17,141 nucleotides of DNA from CAZIOH01 sp964540815 (GCA_964540815.1 CAZIOH010000120.1:1-17141), one strand, 5' to 3'; shown: positions 6,342 through 13,431, counted from the first letter of the stretch. A program made the numbers and translations. The notes: generated from the sequence alone by a model not told the origin.

Positions 6342-8159
6342 GTTTTCGGCTCGCAACCCGGGCCCGCGCCCGCGCACAGGCCTGGCCGCGGACATCGCGG
6401 AGGCGGGCGCGCCCCACTCGCGCTCGCGCTCGCGCTCGCGCTCGCGGCCGGCTGCCGCGACCGTGGCCCGGCGCGCAAGACGCCGGATCCGGGTCGGCGC
6501 TCGCTCGCCGGGAGCACGGGCGACGGCGGTCCCGCGCCGTCCCCTCCCCGCGGCCTGCGCCCGCCTGTCGCGTTGCCCCCGGTGCTGGCGTCCCCCGAGC
6601 AACTCGGCCCTCCTGGCGGGGCGAATGTGGGGAGCTTGCCGGCGGGGACGCCGACCGCGGCCGACGAGCGCCACGGCCCGCCCCGCACGCTGCGGGTCTC
6701 CATCGAGGGTGAGCCTGCCCATCTCAACCCGCTCCTCGACCTCGAAGCCACCGCCGCCCAGATGATCGTGGGGACGGTGTACGAGCCCCTCTTGACCTGC
6801 ACCTCCGACGGGGAATACCGGCCCGCCCTCGCGGACGGATGGCAGCTGTCGCCGGATGGCCTCCGTCTGACGTTCCATCTGCGCCCGGGCGTGCGCTGGC
6901 ACGACGGCCACCTGCTGAGCGTCTACGATGTTCAAGCATCACTTGAACCCTTGCTCCATCAGAGCGCGTCCGGACCGGAGATCTTGCGGGCCTCCCTCGC
7001 CGACGTGGCCACGGTCGAGGTCCTGGCCGACCGGATGGTGCGGCTCGGCCTCAAGCGGCCGAGCGGCTTCGTCCTCGGCGCGCTGTGCGACGTCGCGATC
7101 CTGCCGGACCACGTCCTGCACGGACCGACGGCCGATCCCGGGCTGCTCGCGCGGCAGCCCATCGGGACCGGACCGTTCCGGTTCGCGGGGTGGGAGCGCG
7201 GCAAGCGAGCTCGGCTCGTCCGCTCGGGCGCCTACTGGGGCACCCCGGCGTTGCTCGACGAGCTGATCTTCGAGCTCGATCCGGACGGGGCGCGGGCCCT
7301 CGGGCGCACCCGCCGCGGGGAGATCGACGTGCTGCTGCGGGTGCTCCCGATTCACTTCCCCGACGAGGTGGACGCGGTCACCTTGCACGGCAAGCTGTCG
7401 CTGTGGCGGCTCACCCCGGCCCACTGGGCCTACGTGGCCGTCAACCATCGCCGTCCCCCGCTCGACGACCCCGCGTTCCGGCGCGGGCTCTCGGCCCTGT
7501 GGGATCGGGAGCGCTTCGCCCGCGATCTGCACCACGGGCTCGCGCACCCGATCGGCGCTCCTCCCTATGGCGGCCGGGAGGCGAGCGAGGTCCGCCTGGC
7601 CCCGGCCGGGGCGGGGCCCGCCGCCGGGACCTTCGAGGCCGCGGGGTATCGAGATGGCGACGCGGACGGCGTCCGCGATCGAGACGGCGCCCCCATCCGT
7701 CTCACCCTCCTGTTGGCCGCCGGAAGCCGCGGCGCGGCCAGCGAGGCCCATGCCTTCGTGCTGGAGGCGCGCCGCGCCGGCATCCTGGTCGACACCGTAG
7801 CGCTCGAGCCGAGCGCACTCATGGCCCGCGTCCGGAAGGCGGACTTCGACCTGGCCTTGCTGCTCTGGGAGGGGCGCCCCGACGAGGACCCGACCGCCCT
7901 CTTTGGCTCGACCGGGGCGTTCAACCAGTCCGGCTACCGCTCGGCCGAGGTGGACGGCCTCCTGGACGGGCTGCGAGCGGCGCCGGACGCGCGGGCGCGC
8001 CAGCCCATCGGCAGGCAGCTCGCAACGGTGCTCGCGCGCGACCAGCCGGTCCTGTTCCTCTACGACTTCGATCGGCTGATCCTGGTGGCGAGCCGCGTGC
8101 ATGATCTGGCGGGCGTCGGCGACCGGGTGGACTTTTCGCGCGCCTGGGTCGACCCGTGA
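6327..8159 (+). CDS. Oligopeptide/nickel-type ABC transporter substrate-binding lipoprotein (SBP_bac_5)
   Basis: The 610-residue product has a 28-residue Arg/Gly-rich n-region, a hydrophobic core of five Leu-Ala pairs and the lipobox LAAGC (Cys43). A Pro-rich spacer follows to about residue 118. The rest fits family 5 solute-binding proteins: 'LRVSIEGEPAHLNPLLD', 'GTVYEPLLT', 'LADGWQLSPDGLRLTFHLRPGVRWHDG', 'IGTGPFRF', and a late 'FDLALLLWEGRPDEDPTALF' segment. Such proteins bind peptides or related ligands in the periplasm and hand them to an inner-membrane ABC importer. A 'DGDADGVRDRDG' stretch typical of this family is present. GTG 6327 is chosen because no in-frame start lies between it and the lipobox, and upstream starts would overlap the divergent gene. 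The TPR gene follows 12 nt downstream or overlapping. No permease or ATPase is adjacent, so the transporter partner is unknown. Confidence 0.9.
   Translation: MNNTRVFGSQPGPAPAHRPGRGHRGGGRAPLALALALALAAGCRDRGPARKTPDPGRRSLAGSTGDGGPAPSPPRGLRPPVALPPVLASPEQLGPPGGANVGSLPAGTPTAADERHGPPRTLRVSIEGEPAHLNPLLDLEATAAQMIVGTVYEPLLTCTSDGEYRPALADGWQLSPDGLRLTFHLRPGVRWHDGHLLSVYDVQASLEPLLHQSASGPEILRASLADVATVEVLADRMVRLGLKRPSGFVLGALCDVAILPDHVLHGPTADPGLLARQPIGTGPFRFAGWERGKRARLVRSGAYWGTPALLDELIFELDPDGARALGRTRRGEIDVLLRVLPIHFPDEVDAVTLHGKLSLWRLTPAHWAYVAVNHRRPPLDDPAFRRGLSALWDRERFARDLHHGLAHPIGAPPYGGREASEVRLAPAGAGPAAGTFEAAGYRDGDADGVRDRDGAPIRLTLLLAAGSRGAASEAHAFVLEARRAGILVDTVALEPSALMARVRKADFDLALLLWEGRPDEDPTALFGSTGAFNQSGYRSAEVDGLLDGLRAAPDARARQPIGRQLATVLARDQPVLFLYDFDRLILVASRVHDLAGVGDRVDFSRAWVDP
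6417..6446. repeat. Five perfect tandem copies of CTCGCG inside a signal peptide
   Basis: Five uninterrupted 6-bp units encode five Leu-Ala pairs, which form the hydrophobic core of the binding-protein signal peptide. Gain or loss of units would keep the frame and change core length by two residues each, so slippage could tune export rather than switch the gene off. Confidence 0.85.
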
Positions 8160-8170
8160 GGCCCTCCACG

Positions 8171-9481
8171 ATGTGGTGGCGGGAGGTCTCGGCGCGCAGC
8201 GCGCTCGGCGCGCTCCTGCTGGTCGCGCGGGTCGCCGTCGGCCGACCGCCCGAGGTGGGGACGCCCGGCGCCGCGGGGACGCCGGCGGTGGAGGCGGCCT
8301 GCTTCCCGGCCGCTCCACCCACCGGGCCCGAGGCCGGGCCAGGCGCGCTCGATCCGTTCCGGCCGGCGCGCCCCGACGCCGCGACCCTCAACCGGGAAGG
8401 CAAGTCCCTCTACCAGAAGGGCGAGTTCTCCGAGGCTCGCGCGCGCTATCGGGCGGCGCTCGCCGCGGATCCGGACTTCCTCGCCCCCGCCCTCAACGTT
8501 GCTTGCTCGTTCGTGCGCCAGGAGCGATTCGCCGAGGCCACCGCCGAGGTCGAGGCCCTCCTCGCGCGAAGCTACATGCCCTGGAGCGCCGAGATCCTGG
8601 CCGCGGCCGATCTCGGCGCGCTCAAGGTCCGGCCCGAGTGGGCGAGCATCGCGCGGGCGCTCGATGGCGCGCGCAAGACCTGGGCTCGAGGGCTCGCGGA
8701 CGACGTCCTCTTCGTCGGTCGCACCCACGCGCCCCTCGGCTACGGGGACAGTCCGAGCGGCGTGTTCGTCCTCGGCCCCAGGCAGGAGGTCTTCGCCTGG
8801 TCCCCGCGCACCCTCCGCACCCGCCAGCTCACCGCGGAGGAGGGGAGGGTGCTCGCGCTCCTGCCGTCGCCCGCCCACGCGGCCCGCGGGCAGGCCGCCT
8901 ACGTCGTCGCCGAGAAGGTGCTGCGGGCCGGGGGCGTCGCGACCGCGCTGCGCGGGGTCACCCTGGTGGTCCTCGACCTCGGGGATGATGATCACCCTGG
9001 CGGCGGCCTCACCTCGCTCGGGCGCCTTCGGCTCGATGGGGATGTCCAGCGCCTCGAGCTGGCCTCGACGCCGAGTGGATTCGCGTTCGCGATTCTGCGT
9101 GCGCCGTCTTCGTTGCCGCTGCCGTTACCGTTGCCGTTGGCGTCGCACTCGCCGTCGCTGCAGTGGTCAGGGCCTGCCCCCGAGGGCGCCGCCTCGGTTC
9201 AATTCGAGCGTGGCACCTGGCAGGCGCGGGCGAACGGCCGTGCCTTCCGCCCGGAGGTGACTCTCGAGCCGACGGGCGTCGTGCCCACGGCACATTGGAG
9301 GGTGGAAGGTGGCGCCTGTCCCATGCGGGTCCGCGACGTCGTCGGGCCGGCCGGTGGCCGAGCGGTGGAGATCCGTTCCGGCGGGCCCGACCGAGCGCGC
9401 GTCCAGGCCTGCCAGCCTGGACGGTCCTGCGTCCGGGTCGGCGGGCCGGACGGCGCGGCGAGCTTTGGCCTCCCCCTCTGA
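8171..9481 (+). CDS. Exported TPR-repeat protein of unknown function
   Basis: The 436-residue product has an N-terminal hydrophobic segment (about residues 10-24) that looks like a signal peptide, then a Pro/Gly/Ala-rich stretch. Residues 70-130 hold two TPR-like units ('REGKSLYQKGEFSEARARYRAALAADPDFL', in pieces, and 'NVACSFVRQERFAEATAEVEALLA'). These are followed by an 'AADLGALKVRPEW' cap often seen after TPRs. The remainder (about 175-436) is beta-rich and not recognised, with a (Leu-Pro)4 run near 315 and five late cysteines including 'GGACP' and 'QACQPGRSC'. ATG 8171 with GAGG 9 nt upstream is preferred; in-frame GTG 8156 overlaps the TGA of the upstream gene and is the alternative. The tight spacing suggests an operon with the binding-protein gene and possibly a joint periplasmic role. 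Function is unknown. Confidence 0.75.
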   Translation: MWWREVSARSALGALLLVARVAVGRPPEVGTPGAAGTPAVEAACFPAAPPTGPEAGPGALDPFRPARPDAATLNREGKSLYQKGEFSEARARYRAALAADPDFLAPALNVACSFVRQERFAEATAEVEALLARSYMPWSAEILAAADLGALKVRPEWASIARALDGARKTWARGLADDVLFVGRTHAPLGYGDSPSGVFVLGPRQEVFAWSPRTLRTRQLTAEEGRVLALLPSPAHAARGQAAYVVAEKVLRAGGVATALRGVTLVVLDLGDDDHPGGGLTSLGRLRLDGDVQRLELASTPSGFAFAILRAPSSLPLPLPLPLASHSPSLQWSGPAPEGAASVQFERGTWQARANGRAFRPEVTLEPTGVVPTAHWRVEGGACPMRVRDVVGPAGGRAVEIRSGGPDRARVQACQPGRSCVRVGGPDGAASFGLPL

Positions 9482-9503
9482 CCATCTTTGAGCATCGGCA
9501 AAC

Positions 9504-9543
9504 TCGGGCCAGGGGGCCGGGATGAGAGGGGAGACTGGCCCGA
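9504..9543. terminator. Possible bidirectional terminator hairpin between convergent genes
   Basis: A perfect 9-bp inverted repeat, TCGGGCCAG (9504-9512) and CTGGCCCGA (9535-9543), with a 22-nt G-rich loop sits in the 71-bp gap where the TPR gene and the minus-strand lipoprotein gene converge. There is no T-run on either side, so it is at best an imperfect intrinsic terminator. Confidence 0.4.
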
Positions 9544-9552
9544 AGGCCGTTC

Positions 9553-11340
9553 TCACGTATCGATACGCGGGTCGTCGGCGTAGACCACGAGGATGACGAG
9601 CTGGCCCCATGCGGCGCCGGGCGGGCGATAGTGAGACACGGCGATCTCCATGAAGAGGTTCGGGCGGTTGATGAAGTCCTCCGGGATCTCGAGTGCGTCG
9701 AGGTCGGTGCATTCGAGGGTGTAACCGCGCATGCCGGCCCCGAATCGCGAGGTGCCATCCTGAAGGACGGTGTTCAGGACCGCGGCCGGGGAGGCCCGCC
9801 CGTCCTCCACGAACCGAAGCTCGGTTCGCATCACCTCGTCCATGCCCCCGAGACGGACCGGCCTGGCGAGGTGGCGTCGTGCCCGCGCCAGTGCGAGCCG
9901 CTCATAAAGGCGCTCCACGTCGGCGCTGTGGTCGTTGGTGGTGAAGTGCCGGTAGGCGGTGACGAGCGCCGCCAGTCCCCCCGACCCCGGCAGCACCTGC
10001 GACCCGATCGCGATCTCATCCGTTTCGGCCGAGAGCAGCGTGACCCGACCGAAGGGCAAGGTGAGGGCGCTCTCGAGCCACCGACCGGCGTCACGGGTGC
10101 GCGGCGCGCTGCTCGACACGAACAAGCCCGCCCGGATCGTCCCCTCCACCTGCCAGCCCGCCAGCAGGCCGAGAGCGATGTCGTCCATGCGGGTCTGATT
10201 GGCGGCGGCGTCCCTCTCCCCTCGGGCGAAGGCCGCGCCGAAGAAGGCTCCGGTGACCCCCCTGGCGGTGGCGGATTCCGCCATCGACAGCCGGACCGGC
10301 GCCATCCGGGCCGCGACCCGCACCCGATTCAATTGCTCGACGATGGCCCCTGTGAGCTCATCGCTGCTCGAGACCTGGCGGGTCTCGACGGTGGCGCTGG
10401 CGGGAAAGGCCAGGGGAGTTCCCCCATCGCGCCTGATCAGGATCTGCGCGAACAGCGTGAAGAGGACCCGATGGGGAGCAACGGCATACAGCTGAACCCA
10501 GTCGGTCGGGTCCCCGTGGCCCATCGAACAGACGACCCGAAAACGCGGGCGGGACACGCCGGGATCGATGGGGCAGGACTCGACGCCGAACCGACCGTGG
10601 TTCACGTACGCGGCAAAATGATCGACCGGCTGCGCGTATTCTCCTGCGAGGACCACGTCTCCGTTCTGATCTGCCACGAGCGAAGGCTGCTTCCAGCGGA
10701 CGAGGGCCGCGGCGCTGGTCATCACGGCGACGACCCGACCGTGCCCGCGCCCGAACCAAAAACCGACCTCCGTCGTCCCGGCGGGCAGGTTCGAGAGCAG
10801 CCCCGCGTTGATCTGATGGGCTTCGCGCTCGAAGAGCTGCGGGTCGGTGGCGGCATGCTCCACCCCCGGCGAGAACCAGCGTGATTCGACCCCAGGGACG
10901 GTGACACCACAGGCCCCGGCGACGAAGCGGACCAGCTCGGCAGGGGGATCCGCGCTCGTCTCCAGGCGAAACCGGCCGAGCTGTCGGGCGACGCAGGACA
11001 ACGCTCGGGTGATCCGAGCTGTTGGCTTCGCTTCTCCCACCGCCGACTGGAAGGCCCCCTCCCAGGGGTCGCTCGGCTGCCATGCCTCCTCTGGCGTGGC
11101 CGCCGCGACCTCCGCCGAATCCACCGACCAGCCATCGGCCGGAACCTCCCCCTCGGTCGGAGAAGGCGCGAGATCTGGCGGGGTCTGCTTGGCCAGCTCG
11201 GCGAGCGCCTGCGGGGAGGGGAACTCGACCAGCGGCTTCGGAGGTGGCCCGAGCGTCCCGGCGGTGGTGGCGAGGCAACCCGGCGACAGCACCAATGCGA
11301 TCCCGACCGCAACCAACCCCCGCACCTCGAACGTCACCAT
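9553..11340 (-). CDS. Large lipoprotein with a probable degenerate CAP/SCP-like domain
   Basis: The 595-residue product has a short hydrophobic signal ending 'LSPGC' (Cys22). The Pro at -2 is unusual for a lipobox, so lipidation is probable, not certain. A Pro/Glu-rich stretch follows to about residue 95. Residues about 328-466 resemble the CAP superfamily. They start 'IVEQLNRVRVAARMAPVRLSMAES', like the usual 'LLNAER...GLPPLRLDPAL' opening, and later show 'WLESALTLPFGRVTLLSAETDEIAIG', like 'W..SPGHR..LL......IGVG'. The His and Glu residues of classic CAP sites are not evident. The preceding region (about 108-300) is beta-rich and the C-terminal 130 residues are unassigned. ATG 11340 has AGAGG only 2 nt away; in-frame GTG 11337 has better spacing (5 nt). 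It is transcribed alone, converging on the TPR gene. The domain call is from motif resemblance only. Confidence 0.75.
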   Translation of the reverse strand: MVTFEVRGLVAVGIALVLSPGCLATTAGTLGPPPKPLVEFPSPQALAELAKQTPPDLAPSPTEGEVPADGWSVDSAEVAAATPEEAWQPSDPWEGAFQSAVGEAKPTARITRALSCVARQLGRFRLETSADPPAELVRFVAGACGVTVPGVESRWFSPGVEHAATDPQLFEREAHQINAGLLSNLPAGTTEVGFWFGRGHGRVVAVMTSAAALVRWKQPSLVADQNGDVVLAGEYAQPVDHFAAYVNHGRFGVESCPIDPGVSRPRFRVVCSMGHGDPTDWVQLYAVAPHRVLFTLFAQILIRRDGGTPLAFPASATVETRQVSSSDELTGAIVEQLNRVRVAARMAPVRLSMAESATARGVTGAFFGAAFARGERDAAANQTRMDDIALGLLAGWQVEGTIRAGLFVSSSAPRTRDAGRWLESALTLPFGRVTLLSAETDEIAIGSQVLPGSGGLAALVTAYRHFTTNDHSADVERLYERLALARARRHLARPVRLGGMDEVMRTELRFVEDGRASPAAVLNTVLQDGTSRFGAGMRGYTLECTDLDALEIPEDFINRPNLFMEIAVSHYRPPGAAWGQLVILVVYADDPRIDT

Positions 11341-11533
11341 CGCCTCTCAAAACCAACGTCAGCGGATGCCATGATGCCTCCCCCTTTCCGCGCCTCTCGT
11401 GCGGCGGTCGTCCTGCTGCTCCCTATCCTCGACCTTGCGACTGGACGATAGCGTGAAAGCTGTCGCCCCGTCTGTTCCTTCCATGTGTCAACGGCCCGCC
11501 CGAGCTCGGCGTTCACTGATTTCCGCAGCTCGA
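11341..11533. other. Non-coding stretch upstream of the CAP-like lipoprotein gene
   Basis: Together with the repeat copy at 11534-11655 this makes a gene-free stretch of 334 bp between vapC and the lipoprotein gene. The promoter of the lipoprotein gene should be here on the minus strand. A perfect TTGACA is present (minus strand, 11491 to 11486), but no fitting -10 hexamer lies 16-18 bp downstream. Short open frames in it have no recognisable product. Confidence 0.4.
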
Positions 11534-11655
11534 GAGATCGGACGAGGCCTCGTCGCAGAAACGATGTCTGGCCGTGCCAGCGAAGGGGTCGCACAGGTAT
11601 TGCCGGAGGGCGCGGGATCAACTGCCATCGCTCGTCGGTCTTGTCCAGCCAAACT
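11534..11655 (+). repeat. Dispersed repeat, copy A (about 120 bp, paired with 12860-12986)
   Basis: This copy aligns by eye with 12860-12986 in the same orientation at roughly three-quarters identity with small indels. Shared blocks include CGAGGCCTCGTCG, GATGTCT, ACAGGTATT, CTGCCATCG and CTCGTCGGTC. Within this copy GACGAGGCCTCGTC is a perfect 14-bp palindrome near the left end, and the right end carries CTCGTC, so the two ends form a weak inverted pair. It lies just beyond the 3' end of vapC. Neither copy keeps one clear reading frame, so a non-coding element or shared gene debris is likelier than a protein domain. Confidence 0.65.
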
Positions 11656-11674
11656 CGCTACCCCGGACCGCTGC

Positions 11675-12055
11675 TTACAAGCGCTCAGTGCCGTGGAGTT
11701 TCGAAAGATTGGCATCGAAAGTGCCAAGCGGGAGGTGCCCAGCCTTGCGGGCGATCTCCAATACGAGGCAGTCCGAGAAGCCCAACGCAGGCTTCTTTCG
11801 GAAGTCGGCGAGCGCCACCGAGACCACATCAGAGTCCTGGACCGTGAGATCTCGATGATTGAGGAACATGTCGACCGCCGTCGCAATGTCGGTGGGTGAG
11901 CGCTCGTACACCGAGGCGAGTACCCAGGTCGCCTCTGCGAGAACGAGGTGAGACACCCACGCACCCTTCGCGACGAACACCTCGGCAGCGGCGACCTGGC
12001 GAGCGTCGTCACGCGTAGCGAGGCGAACCAGAACGTTCGTGTCAACGGCGCGCAT
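11675..12055 (-). CDS. vapC: VapC-family PIN-domain toxin (ribonuclease)
   Basis: The 126-residue product is the usual VapC size. It opens with 'VDTNVLVRL', the PIN-domain signature, and all four acidic positions are kept: D5, E41 (in 'VLAEATWVL'), D95 (in 'GFSDCLVLE') and D114 (in 'GTFDANL'). VapC toxins are metal-dependent RNases that cut tRNA or rRNA when their antitoxin is degraded. ATG 12055 overlaps the last codons of the antitoxin gene by 14 nt, the normal arrangement for coupled translation. The domain appears intact, so the toxin is probably functional. Its RNA target cannot be read from the sequence. Confidence 0.92.
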   Translation of the reverse strand: MRAVDTNVLVRLATRDDARQVAAAEVFVAKGAWVSHLVLAEATWVLASVYERSPTDIATAVDMFLNHRDLTVQDSDVVSVALADFRKKPALGFSDCLVLEIARKAGHLPLGTFDANLSKLHGTERL

Positions 12056-12302
12056 GGCGCTTCTTCACGTATCGAGCCACGCCTTCCTTCATCTCCTCGA
12101 TCGTCTTGGCCTTGGGAGGCTTTCGGAAGATAGCGTGGTGAACGTCTTCGGAAGAGAACTTAGCGACTCGGCGTACGACGATCTGCGCGCCCTGCTCATC
12201 CCACTCCACCACAGAACCGGGGCCTACACCCAGGCGGCGACGAACCTCAGCAGGAACGGAGATTTGTCCCTGTGCGGTGAGCTTCGATTGGGCGATGGCC
12301 AT
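12042..12302 (-). CDS. vapB: AbrB/SpoVT-type antitoxin of VapC
   Basis: The 86-residue product starts with a swapped-hairpin AbrB DNA-binding domain: 'SKLTAQGQISVPAEVRRRLGVGPGSVVEWDEQG' (in pieces, about residues 6-38). The C-terminal half ('IFRKPPKAKTIEEMKEGVARYVKKRH') is the type of amphipathic tail that wraps the toxin. VapB neutralises VapC and, with it, represses its own promoter. The start ATG 12302 is fixed by the conserved 'MAIAQSKLTAQGQ' beginning; no ribosome site precedes it, only a palindrome and a -10-like TAATAT. The gene is first in a two-gene operon with vapC (14-nt overlap). Longer upstream starts only add shadow sequence from the DUF222 remnant. Confidence 0.9.
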   Translation of the reverse strand: MAIAQSKLTAQGQISVPAEVRRRLGVGPGSVVEWDEQGAQIVVRRVAKFSSEDVHHAIFRKPPKAKTIEEMKEGVARYVKKRHARR

Positions 12303-12335
12303 GCCGCATATTACCAGGGTAATGGCCACCTGCAA
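12296..12335 (-). promoter_or_regulatory. vapBC promoter/operator with nested palindromes, possibly leaderless
   Basis: On the minus strand TTGCAG (12335-12330) and TAATAT (12313-12308) are 16 bp apart, and the A of the vapB ATG (12302) lies 6 nt past the -10, so transcription could start at the start codon itself. ATTACC-N2-GGTAAT (12310-12323) overlaps the -10. A second perfect 7-bp inverted repeat, TGGCCAT (12296-12302) and ATGGCCA (12322-12328), encloses it and includes the start codon. This is the expected layout for autorepression by VapB or VapBC. Confidence 0.5.
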
Positions 12336-12859
12336 GCCGCGCAATGCAAGTCTGTGCCGCCACCCGCCGGTGCAGCGCCTACCGATGCTCCGCCCGCTGG
12401 CGTTTCCGCGGAAGCGCCGTCCCGGTCGACCTTTCCCGGCTCGCAGTTCGCGGCCATGCACGATCCCGGCGACTGCGCGGCACCGAGTGACACGGCTCGC
12501 ACTTCGTCGCGAGCCTTGTCGATGGCCCTCATCACGAGGTCAGCCTCGTCGGGCTCGAGCGTGGCTTCGAGCCGCACCATTCCATTCGGCAAGTTGCGCA
12601 GGCTGATCATCCGGTCGGTGTCGGCCGCGTCCAAGCCGAGCCCTTCGGTGCGCTCGGCCTCCTCGCGTACGAACCGATCGCGCAGCCCGCGATACCGCCG
12701 ACAAATGCGTTCGAGCTGAGCCCCGGTCGAAAAGGCCGCCATCTCGACCAGGCGTCCCTCCGTCTCGGGCGTGGCGACCCGGGTGATGGCCCTTACCTTG
12801 GCATACGAAATCTGGACGAGGGATGCCCAGAGGCGACTTTGATCGGGCGTCGCTTTCAA
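12311..12859 (-). pseudogene. Truncated DUF222/13E12-type HNH endonuclease family remnant
   Basis: The 182-codon frame has a clear piece of the DUF222 family that usually precedes an HNH nuclease: 'QISYAKVRAITRVATPETEGRLVEMA', 'STGAQLERICRRYR', and 'LEATLEPDEADLVMRAIDKARDEVRA' (residues about 16-122). The usual N-terminal helices are absent: upstream the frame continues without a good start to a TGA at 12917-12919. After about residue 125 family resemblance is lost, and a Gly/Ala-rich tail ends at a TAA inside the vapBC operator. No HNH motif follows. TTG 12859 is only a nominal start. It is therefore probably a broken gene cut at both ends, by the repeat on one side and the vapBC cassette on the other. 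Confidence 0.7.
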
Positions 12860-12986
12860 GAGCTCGGGCGAGGCCTCGTCGGAGAAGAAATGATGTCTCG
12901 CGGCGTTGGCGACGGGTCAACAGGTATTTCCGGCGGGCGGGGGTATCAGCTGCCATCGCACTGGGCTCGTCGGTCCCGTCCGGCTA
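12860..12986 (+). repeat. Dispersed repeat, copy B (about 127 bp, paired with 11534-11655)
   Basis: This is the second copy of the element described at 11534-11655, in the same orientation and about 1.33 kb away. It is a few bases longer because of small insertions, including 3 nt after AGAA. The palindromic core is reduced to CGAGGCCTCG. It covers the 5' edge of the DUF222 remnant, so remnant plus vapBC lie between the two copies. Confidence 0.65.
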
Positions 12987-13003
12987 ACGACCTGCCGTTC
13001 AGC

Positions 13004-13042
13004 GGCGGACGCGCGAGGGAGGATGCGACCAAGGCGTCCGCC
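13004..13042 (-). terminator. Strong hairpin downstream of the DUF1871-like gene
   Basis: GGCGGACGC (13004-13012) and GCGTCCGCC (13034-13042) are perfect 9-bp inverted arms around a 21-nt loop, starting 26 nt beyond the stop of the small minus-strand gene. No T-run follows, so termination is plausible but not proven. Confidence 0.4.
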
Positions 13043-13068
13043 CAGCTGCAACGCCTCAGGGCGCGGGG

Positions 13069-13296
13069 TTAGCCAGCGTTCTGGGGGGCGGCCCACCGCT
13101 CCTGAAACCAGGCTCGCGTCCGACGCGCGACCGATTGAAAGTCGTAGTGCTCGGGAGACAGCCCGAAGTGATCCGCAATCTCTCCGTGCAGGTACGCCGC
13201 GATGTCGGCGTCCGAGGCGTCGCTCTCAAGCAGTCGCATGACCGGGCCCACCATGCAGTCGTACTCGTCACGCGGCCAGTGGGGATCGCCCATCAC
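13069..13296 (-). CDS. Small DUF1871-like protein of unknown function
   Basis: The 75-residue acidic product has the pattern 'DPHWPRDEYDCMVGPVMRLLESDASDADIAAYLHGEIADHFGL' (in pieces). This resembles DUF1871-type small proteins: a 'DP....EYD' start, a helix, and an 'S..ei..yL' helix ending in a Gly-Leu turn. The function of the family is not known to me; relatives often sit near mobile or defence genes. The start is GTG 13296 or the adjacent ATG 13293; no ribosome site is clear, and the frame stays open further upstream through 'SHHFG', so it may be slightly longer. It is divergent from yicC and lies upstream of the repeat and DUF222 remnant. No catalytic motif is visible. Confidence 0.6.
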   Translation of the reverse strand: MMGDPHWPRDEYDCMVGPVMRLLESDASDADIAAYLHGEIADHFGLSPEHYDFQSVARRTRAWFQERWAAPQNAG

Positions 13297-13409
13297 GCCG
13301 AAGTGGTGAGATGTTGGGGCGCTGTTTTGATGCCGTATGCGTGCGCGACGGGAGGCCTGGAGTGTCTTTCTTCAGACCGGCGGGCCGAAGGGGTGGGGAA
13401 CTTCAGCTT

Positions 13410-13431
13410 CCCGCTCTGACCATCAGGCGGG
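13410..13431 (+). other. Stem-loop in the leader region upstream of yicC
   Basis: CCCGC-T-CTGA and TCAG-GCGGG pair over nine base pairs with one bulged T and a CCA loop. It lies in the 275-bp gap between the DUF1871-like gene and yicC, upstream of the putative promoter at 13467-13495. With no T-run it could be a weak terminator of readthrough or a structural accident of GC-rich DNA. Confidence 0.35.

Noticed and set aside
9631..10884. A 417-codon plus-strand frame opposite the CAP-like lipoprotein gene
   Set aside because: The product is Gly/Arg/Pro-rich without domains, while the minus-strand frame has a signal peptide and protein-like composition.
11463..11491. A perfect TTGACA box on the minus strand upstream of the lipoprotein gene
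   Set aside because: No -10-like hexamer lies at a suitable distance, so it is not called a promoter.
11534..11655. Repeat copy A as an exon or 3' end of a protein gene
   Set aside because: The frames that match between copies A and B are broken by stops and indels, and none gives a recognisable domain.
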